Assembly: GCA_938030905.1 (NCBI GenBank)
Contig: CALHIW010000102.1
Location: forward strand, 1 to 6,029
Source of the DNA: Candidatus Methanomethylicia archaeon
Lineage (GTDB): Archaea > Thermoproteota > Methanomethylicia > CALHIW01
DNA length: 6,029 nucleotides
Direction of reading: 5' to 3'
Position numbers and translations under genes: made by a program. A model generated the notes under the pieces. It was not told the DNA's origin and ran no database searches. It saw only the letters and a list, made by a program, of their open reading frames with translations. Shown one piece after another: positions 1-4,924 of this stretch. Each line of letters opens with the position of its first letter. Positions within the stretch are counted from its first letter, which is position 1.

Positions 1-386
1 TTATATATGGCATCCGTATTAATTTCATTTGCTATTGGACAAATGTGAATAGCTTTTACTTCTAGATCACTAGGTATATCAGACCCTAAAATATCTTCAC
101 ATTTTGAAATAAGCTTAAGAGTCCGTTCATAGTTAGAATTGTATACTATTTGATAACGAGTAGTAGGCTTGGAGGATATTTTTATTAGTGATATATCTGG
201 ACCCTTCATTCTATCTAAATATAGGTTAAAATCAAATCCAATCTTTGAAATTATACATACCTTCCAACCTAGAAGTGATAGATTAAAGCCACAGTAGTAA
301 GGTGAACCGCCGATACCAATTCTAATCCTATCACCTATATGAACTTCATCAATAGCTAAATGCCCTACAATTAGAAAATCATACAT
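1..386 (-). CDS. PfkB-family carbohydrate kinase, N-terminal part (runs off the left edge)
   Basis: Reading the minus strand from ATG at 386-384 gives 128 uninterrupted codons to the window edge. The protein starts MYDFLIVGHLAIDEV, the first beta strand and sugar-binding Asp (D13) typical of ribokinase/PfkB kinases. Next comes the family's glycine-rich segment GGSPYYCGFNLSLLG (residues 26-40), then VCIISKIGFD (43-52) and a PTTRYQIVY lid-type segment (around 74-82). PfkB proteins transfer phosphate from ATP to a sugar or nucleoside in the cytoplasm. The catalytic Asp and the ATP site lie in the C-terminal half, outside the window, so the substrate cannot be judged. The other nearby ATG (382-380) is out of frame, which fixes this start. 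The gene begins 34 nt after the epimerase stop, on the same strand, and could be co-transcribed with it. A TATA-like box about 26 nt upstream also fits an independent leaderless transcript. Family call is firm; substrate unknown. Confidence 0.88.
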   Translation of the reverse strand, partial: MYDFLIVGHLAIDEVHIGDRIRIGIGGSPYYCGFNLSLLGWKVCIISKIGFDFNLYLDRMKGPDISLIKISSKPTTRYQIVYNSNYERTLKLISKCEDILGSDIPSDLEVKAIHICPIANEINTDAIY

Positions 387-408
387 TTCTATTTATTAAC
401 ATACAACC

Positions 409-415
409 TTAAATA
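409..415 (-). promoter_or_regulatory. Candidate TATA box for the PfkB kinase
   Basis: The minus strand reads TATTTAA here, centred about 26 nt before the kinase ATG at 386. That spacing is what a leaderless archaeal transcript would have. No Shine-Dalgarno motif lies between it and the ATG (the leader reads AATAAATAGAA), which also argues for leaderless translation. The box sits in the short gap after the epimerase stop. The sequence is AT-rich, so the match alone is weak; spacing is the main support. Confidence 0.4.
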
Positions 416-420
416 CTCTA

Positions 421-1371
421 CTATTTAATTAATGCTCTTACAGCTAATCTTACGGCTTCAATACTTGAATATCTAGGCTTCCAGCCTTTAGCTTTAAGCT
501 TTGAAGTATCAAGAAGCATGTACTTCACATCACCAATCCACCCCCGACCACCATTAACCCCACCAGTATATCTAAATGTAACATTTTCTAACCCCATTTC
601 TTCAACAATAATTCTAGCTACCGTTACAACATCAACTCTATCTATAGATCCCAAGTTATAGATTTCAAGAAAGCCTTTAACATCACTTAAACCAGTAAGT
701 ATACCATCAATACAGTCATTAATCCATAAATAAGATTTTGACTGTGTACCATCTCCGAGAATTTCAAGCTCACAGCAATTTTTCCTAAGCTTATTTACGA
801 AGTCATATATTACTCCGTGTCTTGACCTTGGACCAACAATATTTGCTAATCGATATATGATGGACTTAAACCCAAATGTATAGCTATATGCAGATATTAA
901 GCTCTCAGCTGCAAGCTTAGCTGCACCGTAAAGTGAAATGGGCTTTAAGGGACCATAACTTTCTGGAGTAGGTATTACAGTAGCATCGCCATAAACTGTT
1001 GAAGAAGAAGTAAATATGAGGTGGCTAACATTGTTAATTCTCATAGCTTCAAGTACATTGTATGTTCCAAGAATATTTTGCTTAAAATGAATATTTGGAT
1101 CGCCAATTCTAACTTCAGGATTAGCAGCAAGATGGAAAACAACATTAACTCTTCTTAAAGCATCAACTAAATCATCTAGATTAGTTACATCACCTTTAAT
1201 AAACTCAACTTTATCAATTGATTGCCTAAGATTCTCAATACTACCTACAGAGAGATTATCTAAAACCTTAACATTCAATCCTATAGAAACAAGACGGTCA
1301 ACTAAATGGCTGCCAATAAAACCAGCACCACCAGTAACAATAACTTTTGGGTCCCTACTTAAAACAGACAT
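421..1371 (-). CDS. NAD-dependent sugar-nucleotide epimerase/dehydratase, UDP-glucose 4-epimerase type
   Basis: This is an extended short-chain dehydrogenase/reductase of 316 residues, a normal full length for GalE-like enzymes. The Rossmann NAD-binding motif GGAGFIG is at residues 14-20. An acidic residue ending the second strand (D38 in LDNLS) favours NAD over NADP. DV at 61-62 and HLAA at 80-83 are the usual cofactor contacts. The catalytic triad is visible as SSS (122-124), Y148 and K152 in YGAAK. The substrate-side segments RLANIVGPRSRHGVI (174-188) and LGDGTQSKSYLWINDC (205-220) match the archaeal UDP-glucose 4-epimerase/NDP-sugar epimerase branch. Such enzymes interconvert UDP-glucose and UDP-galactose or related sugars for glycosylation and lipid or exopolysaccharide synthesis. 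Exact substrate (epimerase versus 4,6-dehydratase) is not certain; GalE-like is the best call. The ATG at 1371 follows a well-placed TATA-like box with essentially no leader. The downstream same-strand neighbour is a sugar kinase. Confidence 0.93.
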   Translation of the reverse strand: MSVLSRDPKVIVTGGAGFIGSHLVDRLVSIGLNVKVLDNLSVGSIENLRQSIDKVEFIKGDVTNLDDLVDALRRVNVVFHLAANPEVRIGDPNIHFKQNILGTYNVLEAMRINNVSHLIFTSSSTVYGDATVIPTPESYGPLKPISLYGAAKLAAESLISAYSYTFGFKSIIYRLANIVGPRSRHGVIYDFVNKLRKNCCELEILGDGTQSKSYLWINDCIDGILTGLSDVKGFLEIYNLGSIDRVDVVTVARIIVEEMGLENVTFRYTGGVNGGRGWIGDVKYMLLDTSKLKAKGWKPRYSSIEAVRLAVRALIK

Positions 1372-1392
1372 GGTAATTACTAAATCTAAAAA

Positions 1393-1407
1393 TAAATTTA
1401 AATATTT
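1393..1407. promoter_or_regulatory. AT-rich core promoter region, possibly bidirectional
   Basis: The stretch reads TAAATTTAAATATTT on the plus strand and is nearly symmetrical (AAATATTTAAATTTA on the minus strand). Its centre is about 29 nt from the epimerase ATG (1371, minus) and about 32 nt from the ATG of the broken divergent gene (1432, plus). Both distances suit archaeal TATA boxes with leaderless or near-leaderless transcripts. One symmetrical box or two overlapping boxes could fire both ways. The epimerase use is the better supported, because that gene is intact. Confidence 0.5.
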
Positions 1408-1431
1408 GGCTGCAATATTTTCTAAGAGGCA

Positions 1432-1832
1432 ATGAAGAAGCCCTCGATTTATGAGAATTTAATGAATAAGCATGTGGGGTTTAACTGAGCCAAATGATCC
1501 ATACGACCCCGGACAGATGAAGATAAAATAAATAGATTTAAATGTTAACATTCAAAGAATAGATGAATTCATACTTCTTAACGAAGCTGAGAAAGCATAT
1601 ACATATTGAAAGCATGCTTAATGCTAGAGTTACATATGAAATAGTGAGCATACTGATAAAATCTAAAATAAGCTAGTTCCTATTCATTACTAGTTTTAAT
1701 GGAGAATTAAGGTTAAACTTAGTAAGTTGGTTAGCTGTCATGAAAACTTTAAGAGGTATTGGAGTTCTTCAACCCACCTTTACATATCATTCTTCGAAAT
1801 CCAATACATATTTCACCATAAGAACACGTTGA
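1432..1832 (+). pseudogene. Broken gene divergent from the epimerase; family not recognised
   Basis: An ATG at 1432 sits at promoter distance from the AT-rich box at 1393-1407 and has GAGG at 1426-1429, but the frame dies after 18 codons (MKKPSIYENLMNKHVGFN). A one-base shift at about 1474 opens another frame reading WGLTEPNDPYDPGQMKIK, stop (1529), then IDLNVNIQRIDEFILLNEA and on to 1606. A second shift continues as IESMLNARVTYEIVSILIK until a TAG at 1674. The same frame then stays open to a TGA at 1830, including NGELRLNLVSWLAVMKTLRG. The pieces read as natural protein with plausible helices, which is why I call a decayed gene rather than chance. I do not recognise the family, and two frameshifts plus two internal stops make it non-functional as written. 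Alternative: non-coding DNA with fortuitous open stretches, or sequencing errors in a real gene of about 130 codons. Confidence 0.4.
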
Positions 1833-2006
1833 GAATTGAAGATTTATTTCCTCAACTTAAATCGTTATTGTTTCATTAGACTTAGCTCAAGAGAGAAATT
1901 ACGGGCATAAAACAAGTTAGCATCATACACAGATCCTTAAGCATGAAGAAATGTATAGTGCGACCTTAAAGCCAGCTAATTGTTAAATAATCTCTACCTA
2001 AAGATA

Positions 2007-2015
2007 AAGTTTAAA
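2007..2015 (+). promoter_or_regulatory. Candidate TATA box for the zinc-ribbon gene
   Basis: AAGTTTAAA, with purines just before it as in an archaeal BRE, is centred about 30 nt before the ATG at 2042. No Shine-Dalgarno motif lies between the two, so a leaderless or near-leaderless transcript is expected. The spacing matches that seen at the epimerase and kinase starts in this window. Confidence 0.45.
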
Positions 2016-2041
2016 TTCAAAGCTTGAAAATATAAAAGCAT

Positions 2042-2173
2042 ATGAGTAGATTGGGTAGATATGTTTGTATGGACTGTAATAGGATTGGAAAGGGAGGATA
2101 TTTTAGCCTTAAAGGTGAGGGGGGGAAATGTCCATACTGCGGCTCTACAAAAACTAGGAGATTAGGAAATTAA
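2042..2173 (+). CDS. Zinc-ribbon microprotein, 43 aa
   Basis: The frame from ATG 2042 to TAA 2171-2173 encodes a 43-residue basic protein beginning MSRLGRYVCMDCNRIGKGG and ending KTRRLGN. Two CxxC knuckles, C9-M-D-C12 and C30-P-Y-C33, are 17 residues apart. This is the four-cysteine zinc-ribbon arrangement, and CPYCG is a common second knuckle. Lysines and arginines are plentiful, so nucleic-acid binding or a role as a protein-interaction zinc finger is possible, but neither is shown. It resembles small archaeal zinc-ribbon proteins in general layout; it is not clearly Rpo12/RpoP. An in-frame TAA lies 9 nt before the ATG, so it is not the tail of a longer frame as written. It could still be the surviving end of a larger decayed gene. 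It stands alone in a 2-kb gene-poor region with its own promoter-like box and no Shine-Dalgarno, suggesting leaderless expression. The conserved-looking cysteines in a decaying setting argue that it is under selection. Confidence 0.72.
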   Translation: MSRLGRYVCMDCNRIGKGGYFSLKGEGGKCPYCGSTKTRRLGN

Positions 2174-2625
2174 TTAAATTAAAGCTTTAATATTAATGAC
2201 CTAAATCTAATACAATCCCTAAGTTTTAAGACGTTAGCATATATAAGCTTATATTCATCACACATAGGTTACCAAAAACCCTCAGCATAGAAAGACGACC
2301 ACCCGTCATAGTCTTCTAATGACTTAACTCATCCATTAAAGCTTCTATAGTATATTGATACATCCATACTTTCACAATTTCTAGAAGCCATAAATTCCTT
2401 ATTCAGCTACATACTTAATCTACCCTCATTTCTTAATACTTTAAACCTCATACATAAAGCCATGGTAGCCCATATTTATTACATATTACAAGCTATATTA
2501 GAGGCTTTAAGATGATGATTTGGACTTCTAAAGTAGCTCTACTATATATCTTCAGTCATAATGGATGCGTTTCATGGAATGCTTCTTAATAGCTTTAAGT
2601 GTTTTTACCTATCTAGCTTGATGAA
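2174..2625. other. Gene-poor stretch after the zinc-ribbon gene
   Basis: No intact gene is visible on either strand. It holds two 14-nt AT-rich palindromes (2178-2191 and 2241-2254), a weak imperfect inverted repeat at 2289-2317 (7 bp with one bulge, 14-nt loop), and most of the interrupted plus-strand frame listed at 2351-2710. On the minus strand one frame across about 2195-2480 is also open between scattered stops, but it overlaps the plus-strand frame and has no better claim. No tRNA-like cloverleaf or GC-rich island, as expected for a stable RNA gene in a thermophile, is present. Confidence 0.5.
2178..2191. repeat. 14-nt perfect palindrome just after the zinc-ribbon stop
   Basis: ATTAAAGCTTTAAT is its own reverse complement and starts 5 nt after the TAA of the microprotein. 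It could form a weak 3' hairpin or a dimeric protein site. It is so AT-rich that a stable hairpin at high temperature is doubtful, and no T-run follows it, so I do not call it a terminator. Confidence 0.35.
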
Positions 2626-2663
2626 AGGTAAGCTGAGTGTGGGGAACTTACTCATGCTTACCT
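2626..2663. repeat. Stem-loop of 13 bp with one bulged base
   Basis: AGGTAAGC (2626-2633) pairs with GCTTACCT (2656-2663), and TGAGT (2634-2638) pairs with ACTCA (2650-2654), leaving T2655 bulged. The 11-nt loop is GTGGGGAACTT. It is the strongest inverted repeat in the gene-poor middle and less AT-rich than its surroundings. It is followed after one base by a second hairpin. No long T-run follows, so it does not look like an intrinsic terminator. Function unknown. Confidence 0.6.
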
Positions 2664-2664
2664 C

Positions 2665-2690
2665 TGAAACAACATTATTTGGTTGTTTCA
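2665..2690. repeat. Perfect 9-bp stem-loop directly after the previous one
   Basis: TGAAACAAC (2665-2673) pairs exactly with GTTGTTTCA (2682-2690) around an 8-nt loop. A five-base A run follows the stem on the plus strand (2690-2694). Shorter perfect inverted repeats continue the chain at 2695-2712 (6 bp, 6-nt loop) and 2720-2739 (7 bp, 6-nt loop). Confidence 0.55.
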
Positions 2691-2800
2691 AAAATATCAG
2701 TTATACCTGATAGTGAAGAATTTACTTAGTTCAGTAAATAATTATAGTCAGCTGGTTGAACCTATAGGCTTAAATTTACATAAACTGATGAAAGAACTAT

Positions 2801-2820
2801 AGAGTTACATGTGTAATTCT
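2801..2820. repeat. 8-bp hairpin with tetraloop
   Basis: AGAGTTAC pairs with GTAATTCT, including one G-T pair, around the four-base loop ATGT. Taken alone it could be chance in AT-rich DNA; it is listed because it belongs to the hairpin cluster of this stretch. Confidence 0.35.
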
Positions 2821-2835
2821 TAAAGTCAAGAACAT

Positions 2836-2876
2836 CTCCTAGGAAATTAACTAGAGAAAATGTTTCCTGTAGGGAG
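2836..2876. repeat. Imperfect 11-bp stem-loop
   Basis: The inner stem AGGAAA (2841-2846) pairs with TTTCCT (2863-2868). An outer stem CTCCT (2836-2840) pairs with AGGGAG (2871-2876) with one extra G, and GT at 2869-2870 is unpaired. The loop is 16 nt. The strand could also use the small CCTAGG palindrome at the 5' side instead. Function unknown. Confidence 0.35.
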
Positions 2877-3087
2877 TGATAGATCCCAGTAAATGATTTC
2901 CTATTAAGTCACTTACTGAAAACCCAGAATTCTTACTTATAAACAGTTTGGAAACGCTAATATTCTTATACCTAAAATCTTTCATCAATCCATTCTATAA
3001 TTCTATATGAATCCACGTAAGAGTCAAGAAGGAAACACCTTTAAGATTCTTAACTACAGCAGTATATTTAGAAAACATAGTATTCAT
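2851..3087 (-). pseudogene. Weak minus-strand gene remnant
   Basis: From ATG at 3087 the minus strand encodes 30 codons beginning MNTMFSKYTAVVKNLKGVSF, a TAG at 2997-2995, then 47 further codons in the same frame, including NISVSKLFISKNSGFSVSDL and ending YRKHFL, to a TAG at 2853-2851. An AT-rich TATA-like stretch is present about 20-25 nt before the ATG. With one internal stop it cannot be a working gene as written. The combined open length is near what chance alone might give as the longest run in 2 kb of such DNA, so confidence is low. No family recognised. Confidence 0.2.
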
Positions 3088-3161
3088 AGCTGTAAATACG
3101 TACTTTAAATTTTCTATTATTTATTACGGAAGGTGCTACGTATATAGTAGGAGGTATAAAT
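2877..3161. other. Gene-poor stretch before the orphan 23-codon ORF
   Basis: Apart from the weak minus-strand remnant, I see only short AT-rich inverted repeats: a 6-bp pair at 2887-2892 with 2913-2918, and a 5-bp one with a 3-nt loop near 3041-3053. No intact coding frame or RNA gene is visible. Confidence 0.4.
3149..3155 (+). promoter_or_regulatory. Strong Shine-Dalgarno motif before the 23-codon ORF
   Basis: AGGAGGT lies 6 nt before the ATG at 3162, an ideal match and spacing for the archaeal anti-Shine-Dalgarno. It is the best motif of this kind in the gene-poor middle. Confidence 0.5.
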
Positions 3162-3233
3162 ATGAAAGCTAAATATTTTAAAATCACATCAATACTAAGA
3201 GTATCATTACCGATCCTTCATACTCTATTTTAG
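3162..3233 (+). CDS. Orphan 23-codon ORF: small peptide or truncated gene start
   Basis: ATG at 3162 to TAG at 3231-3233 encodes a basic, then hydrophobic peptide starting MKAKYFKITSILRVSLPI. The basic start and hydrophobic stretch resemble a short signal or membrane segment. Beyond the stop no frame continues convincingly, so it may be the surviving start of a lost membrane or secreted protein. A real microprotein or a leader peptide for the downstream M24 gene (170 nt away) is also possible. The only support is the Shine-Dalgarno and the composition. Confidence 0.25.
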   Translation: MKAKYFKITSILRVSLPILHTLF

Positions 3234-3403
3234 CTATGTAAAATCTTTTGAGTATTCCTTATGTATTTACAGACTTTTATATCAATATAAACATTTACTT
3301 ATCATAACTGAGTTTAGGAAAATATTAAAAATAATAAGGATTAAATAATTTTACAGCAAATTCATAGCTAACTGGTAAGTTTAAACTCTACGGTGAGGAT
3401 TCG
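3234..3403 (+). promoter_or_regulatory. Region upstream of the M24 peptidase with two candidate TATA boxes
   Basis: Two TATA-like stretches precede the M24 gene. ATTAAATAA at 3340-3348 would place the transcript start near 3370 and leave a leader that includes the GGTGA Shine-Dalgarno at 3392-3396. AGTTTAAAC at 3379-3387 would place the start near 3408, which suits leaderless translation from the second ATG at 3410. The sequence does not decide between them. Confidence 0.3.
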
Positions 3404-4501
3404 ATGTATATGGATAGATTAAGTAAAGCTATTGAAAGCTTAAGGATGCATGAGCTTGATGCATTAATACTACTTAATCAATCCAATATAGCGTACTTTC
3501 TAGAAAGCACTTTAGACTATTCTGCAGTTATATTCTATAATAATGGAGAAATCCATGTAGTAACACATACTCTAGAATATCCAAGAGCTAAACTTCTAAG
3601 TAATGTCAGTATCCATTTATACTCAGCACAGAATAGAAGTAGGGGGGAAATATTAGCTAGAGATATTATAGAAGCTGTAGGTAAAGTGATTAGAGGAAGT
3701 GTAAATAGAGTAGGCATTGAGGGCTACTCAATATCGTACACCGCATATAATCGCTTATCCAACATTCTCAGTAACATTGAAACTGTAGATGCTACTGATG
3801 CTATATGGGAGTTTAGACTTATAAAAAGCCTAGATGAAATTGAAAAAATTAAAAATGCTTCAAAAACAGTTTCTAAAGCTATAAGTAAAGCTGTTGAGGT
3901 AGTTAAGCCAGGTATTAGGGAAGTTGATGTTGCTGCATATATTGCATATGAAATATACAGTATGAATGGATTTATAGATATACAGCCGATAATAGCTTCA
4001 GGACCACGATCGGCTATACCTCATGCAAAAGCCAGCAATAAAACAATAAGAGATGGGGAAACAGTATTAGTGGATATAGTAGCAAAACATAGTGAATACT
4101 ACTCAGATATGACACGTACAGTAGCTACTAGAAGTACAACTAATGAATTGAAGAAAATATATGAGGTTGTAAGAGAGGCGCAGGAAGAAGCTATAGATAC
4201 TGTAAAGACTGGAGTATTATGCTCTGAAGTTGATAAAGCTGCAAGAAAAATTATTGAAGATCATGGCTATGGTAAATACTTCATGCATTCAACAGGTCAC
4301 TCAGTAGGATTAGATATACATGAATCTTTAAGAATAGCGGAAAACGTACACACTAAGCTTAGGGAGGGAATGACTATAACCATTGAACCCGGAATATATA
4401 TAGAAAATATTGGAGGAGTGAGGATTGAAGATACAGTTCTAGTAACAAATAATGGAGCTAAAATACTTACTGAATACTCAAAGGACTTTATTGAAATTTA
4501 A
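3404..4501 (+). CDS. M24-family metallopeptidase, Xaa-Pro dipeptidase/aminopeptidase P type
   Basis: The 365-residue protein has the usual length and two-domain layout. An N-terminal creatinase-like domain (about 1-130) starts in the typical RLSKAIESLRMHELDALILL manner. The C-terminal pita-bread catalytic domain (about 140-365) carries all five metal ligands: D224 in VLVDIV, D235 in SDMTRT, H299 in TGHSVGLDIHE, E328 in IEPGIY and E342 in VRIEDTVLV. The accessory histidine H207 (PHAKAS) and H306 are also present. These enzymes are cytoplasmic and remove an amino acid from peptides with proline in the second position, acting in peptide turnover. Di- versus aminopeptidase specificity cannot be told from sequence. 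Start: ATG 3404 has GGTGA 7 nt upstream; the in-frame ATG at 3410 would remove only MY. It converges with the YjbQ gene, stops 5 bp apart. The gene appears fully intact, unlike the region before it. Confidence 0.95.
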   Translation: MYMDRLSKAIESLRMHELDALILLNQSNIAYFLESTLDYSAVIFYNNGEIHVVTHTLEYPRAKLLSNVSIHLYSAQNRSRGEILARDIIEAVGKVIRGSVNRVGIEGYSISYTAYNRLSNILSNIETVDATDAIWEFRLIKSLDEIEKIKNASKTVSKAISKAVEVVKPGIREVDVAAYIAYEIYSMNGFIDIQPIIASGPRSAIPHAKASNKTIRDGETVLVDIVAKHSEYYSDMTRTVATRSTTNELKKIYEVVREAQEEAIDTVKTGVLCSEVDKAARKIIEDHGYGKYFMHSTGHSVGLDIHESLRIAENVHTKLREGMTITIEPGIYIENIGGVRIEDTVLVTNNGAKILTEYSKDFIEI

Positions 4502-4506
4502 CTTAA

Positions 4507-4920
4507 CTATTCACCCATGATTTCCACTATAATCCTCCTATTTGATCTCGGACCATCAAGTTCAAGAACAAATATATTTTGCCATATACCTCTTATAAGT
4601 TTTCCATTAATTATGGGGAATATCCTTGAAGACCCTATGAATGCTGAAGCTATATGTGCATCTGCATTATCATCGATTCTATCATGAAGCCATCCAATGC
4701 TGCTTGAAAAATCTCTTTCAATCTTTGCCATTATATCACTCATCAAGCCGACTTCATGTTCATTTACTATTATAGCAATAGTAGCATGAGGTGCATAAAC
4801 TAAGCACATTCCATTTCTTACACCACTTTCACATACAGTTTTTTCAACTTGATTCGTAATATCTACAAGTTCCCTTCGCTTTCTTGTTGAGAAGCTTAAT
4901 TCTCTAAAGTATACATTCAT
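4507..4920 (-). CDS. YjbQ/UPF0047 family protein
   Basis: The 137-residue protein matches the UPF0047 family along its whole length. Visible hallmarks are APHATIAIIVNEHE (43-56, with H45 and the NE pair), HDRIDDNADAHI (79-90, with conserved N85, A86, A88 and H89), IFPIINGKLIRGIWQNIFV (100-118) and LELDGPRSNRR (119-129). Some members have been reported to have thiamine-phosphate synthase-like activity in vitro, hence the database name 'secondary thiamine-phosphate synthase'. The conserved His/Glu pocket suggests a metal-assisted reaction, but the physiological role is not settled. The usual H-T-T is H-A-T here (A46), a mild deviation. The start is well fixed: GAGGTGA lies 4 nt upstream of the ATG at 4920. 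The gene is on the same strand as the TatD-like gene but 256 bp away, so it probably has its own promoter. Confidence 0.93.
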   Translation of the reverse strand: MNVYFRELSFSTRKRRELVDITNQVEKTVCESGVRNGMCLVYAPHATIAIIVNEHEVGLMSDIMAKIERDFSSSIGWLHDRIDDNADAHIASAFIGSSRIFPIINGKLIRGIWQNIFVLELDGPRSNRRIIVEIMGE

Positions 4921-4924
4921 AGTT

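Larger units (their letters stand above)
2351..2710 (+). pseudogene. Interrupted reading frame, possible gene remnant; family not recognised
   Basis: One plus-strand frame is open for 54 codons (2351-2512), then has TGA TGA at 2513-2518 and TAG at 2534, then is open again for 57 codons to TGA at 2708. The first half reads in part LSQFLEAINSLFSYILNLPS and MVAHIYYILQAILEAL, hydrophobic and helix-like. The second half contains an ATG at 2561 starting a 49-codon stretch (MDAFHGMLLNSFKCFYLSSL and onward). In DNA this AT-rich, stops should come about every 14 codons, so two adjacent long in-frame runs are suggestive but not proof. No Shine-Dalgarno or well-placed TATA box marks the 2561 ATG. The far end overlaps the two strongest hairpins. 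No family recognised. Alternatives: chance, or structured non-coding sequence. Confidence 0.27.

Noticed and set aside
1700..1879. Plus-strand open run of 59 codons in a frame different from the broken gene
   Set aside because: It has no ATG, begins after a stop with no ribosome site, overlaps the other open frame, and its length is within what chance gives in DNA of this composition.
2195..2480. Minus-strand frame containing EDYDGWSSFYAEGFW
   Set aside because: Stops occur every 18-22 codons, close to the chance rate; it overlaps the plus-strand interrupted frame and has no start signals.
2617..2668. C/D-box guide RNA, from TTGATGA at 2618 and CTGA at 2633 and 2664
   Set aside because: The C box lacks the usual purine start, no C' box lies between the two CTGA motifs, and the second spacer (27 nt) is not in the normal range.
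2754..2768. tRNA-like T-arm, GGTTGAACC
   Set aside because: It lacks the TTCRA T-loop motif and any acceptor or anticodon stem, and the region is too AT-rich for a thermophile tRNA.
2785..2830. Second possible C/D-box RNA starting at CTGATGA
   Set aside because: No D' or D box (CTGA) follows at a usable distance.
1372..3403. Insertion sequence or integrated element
   Set aside because: No transposase or integrase motif, terminal inverted repeats or duplicated target site could be found by eye, so I only describe the region as decayed.
3535..3717. Minus-strand ORF of 60 codons
   Set aside because: It lies inside the M24 peptidase coding region on the opposite strand and has no family motif, ribosome site or promoter; it is a shadow of the real gene.
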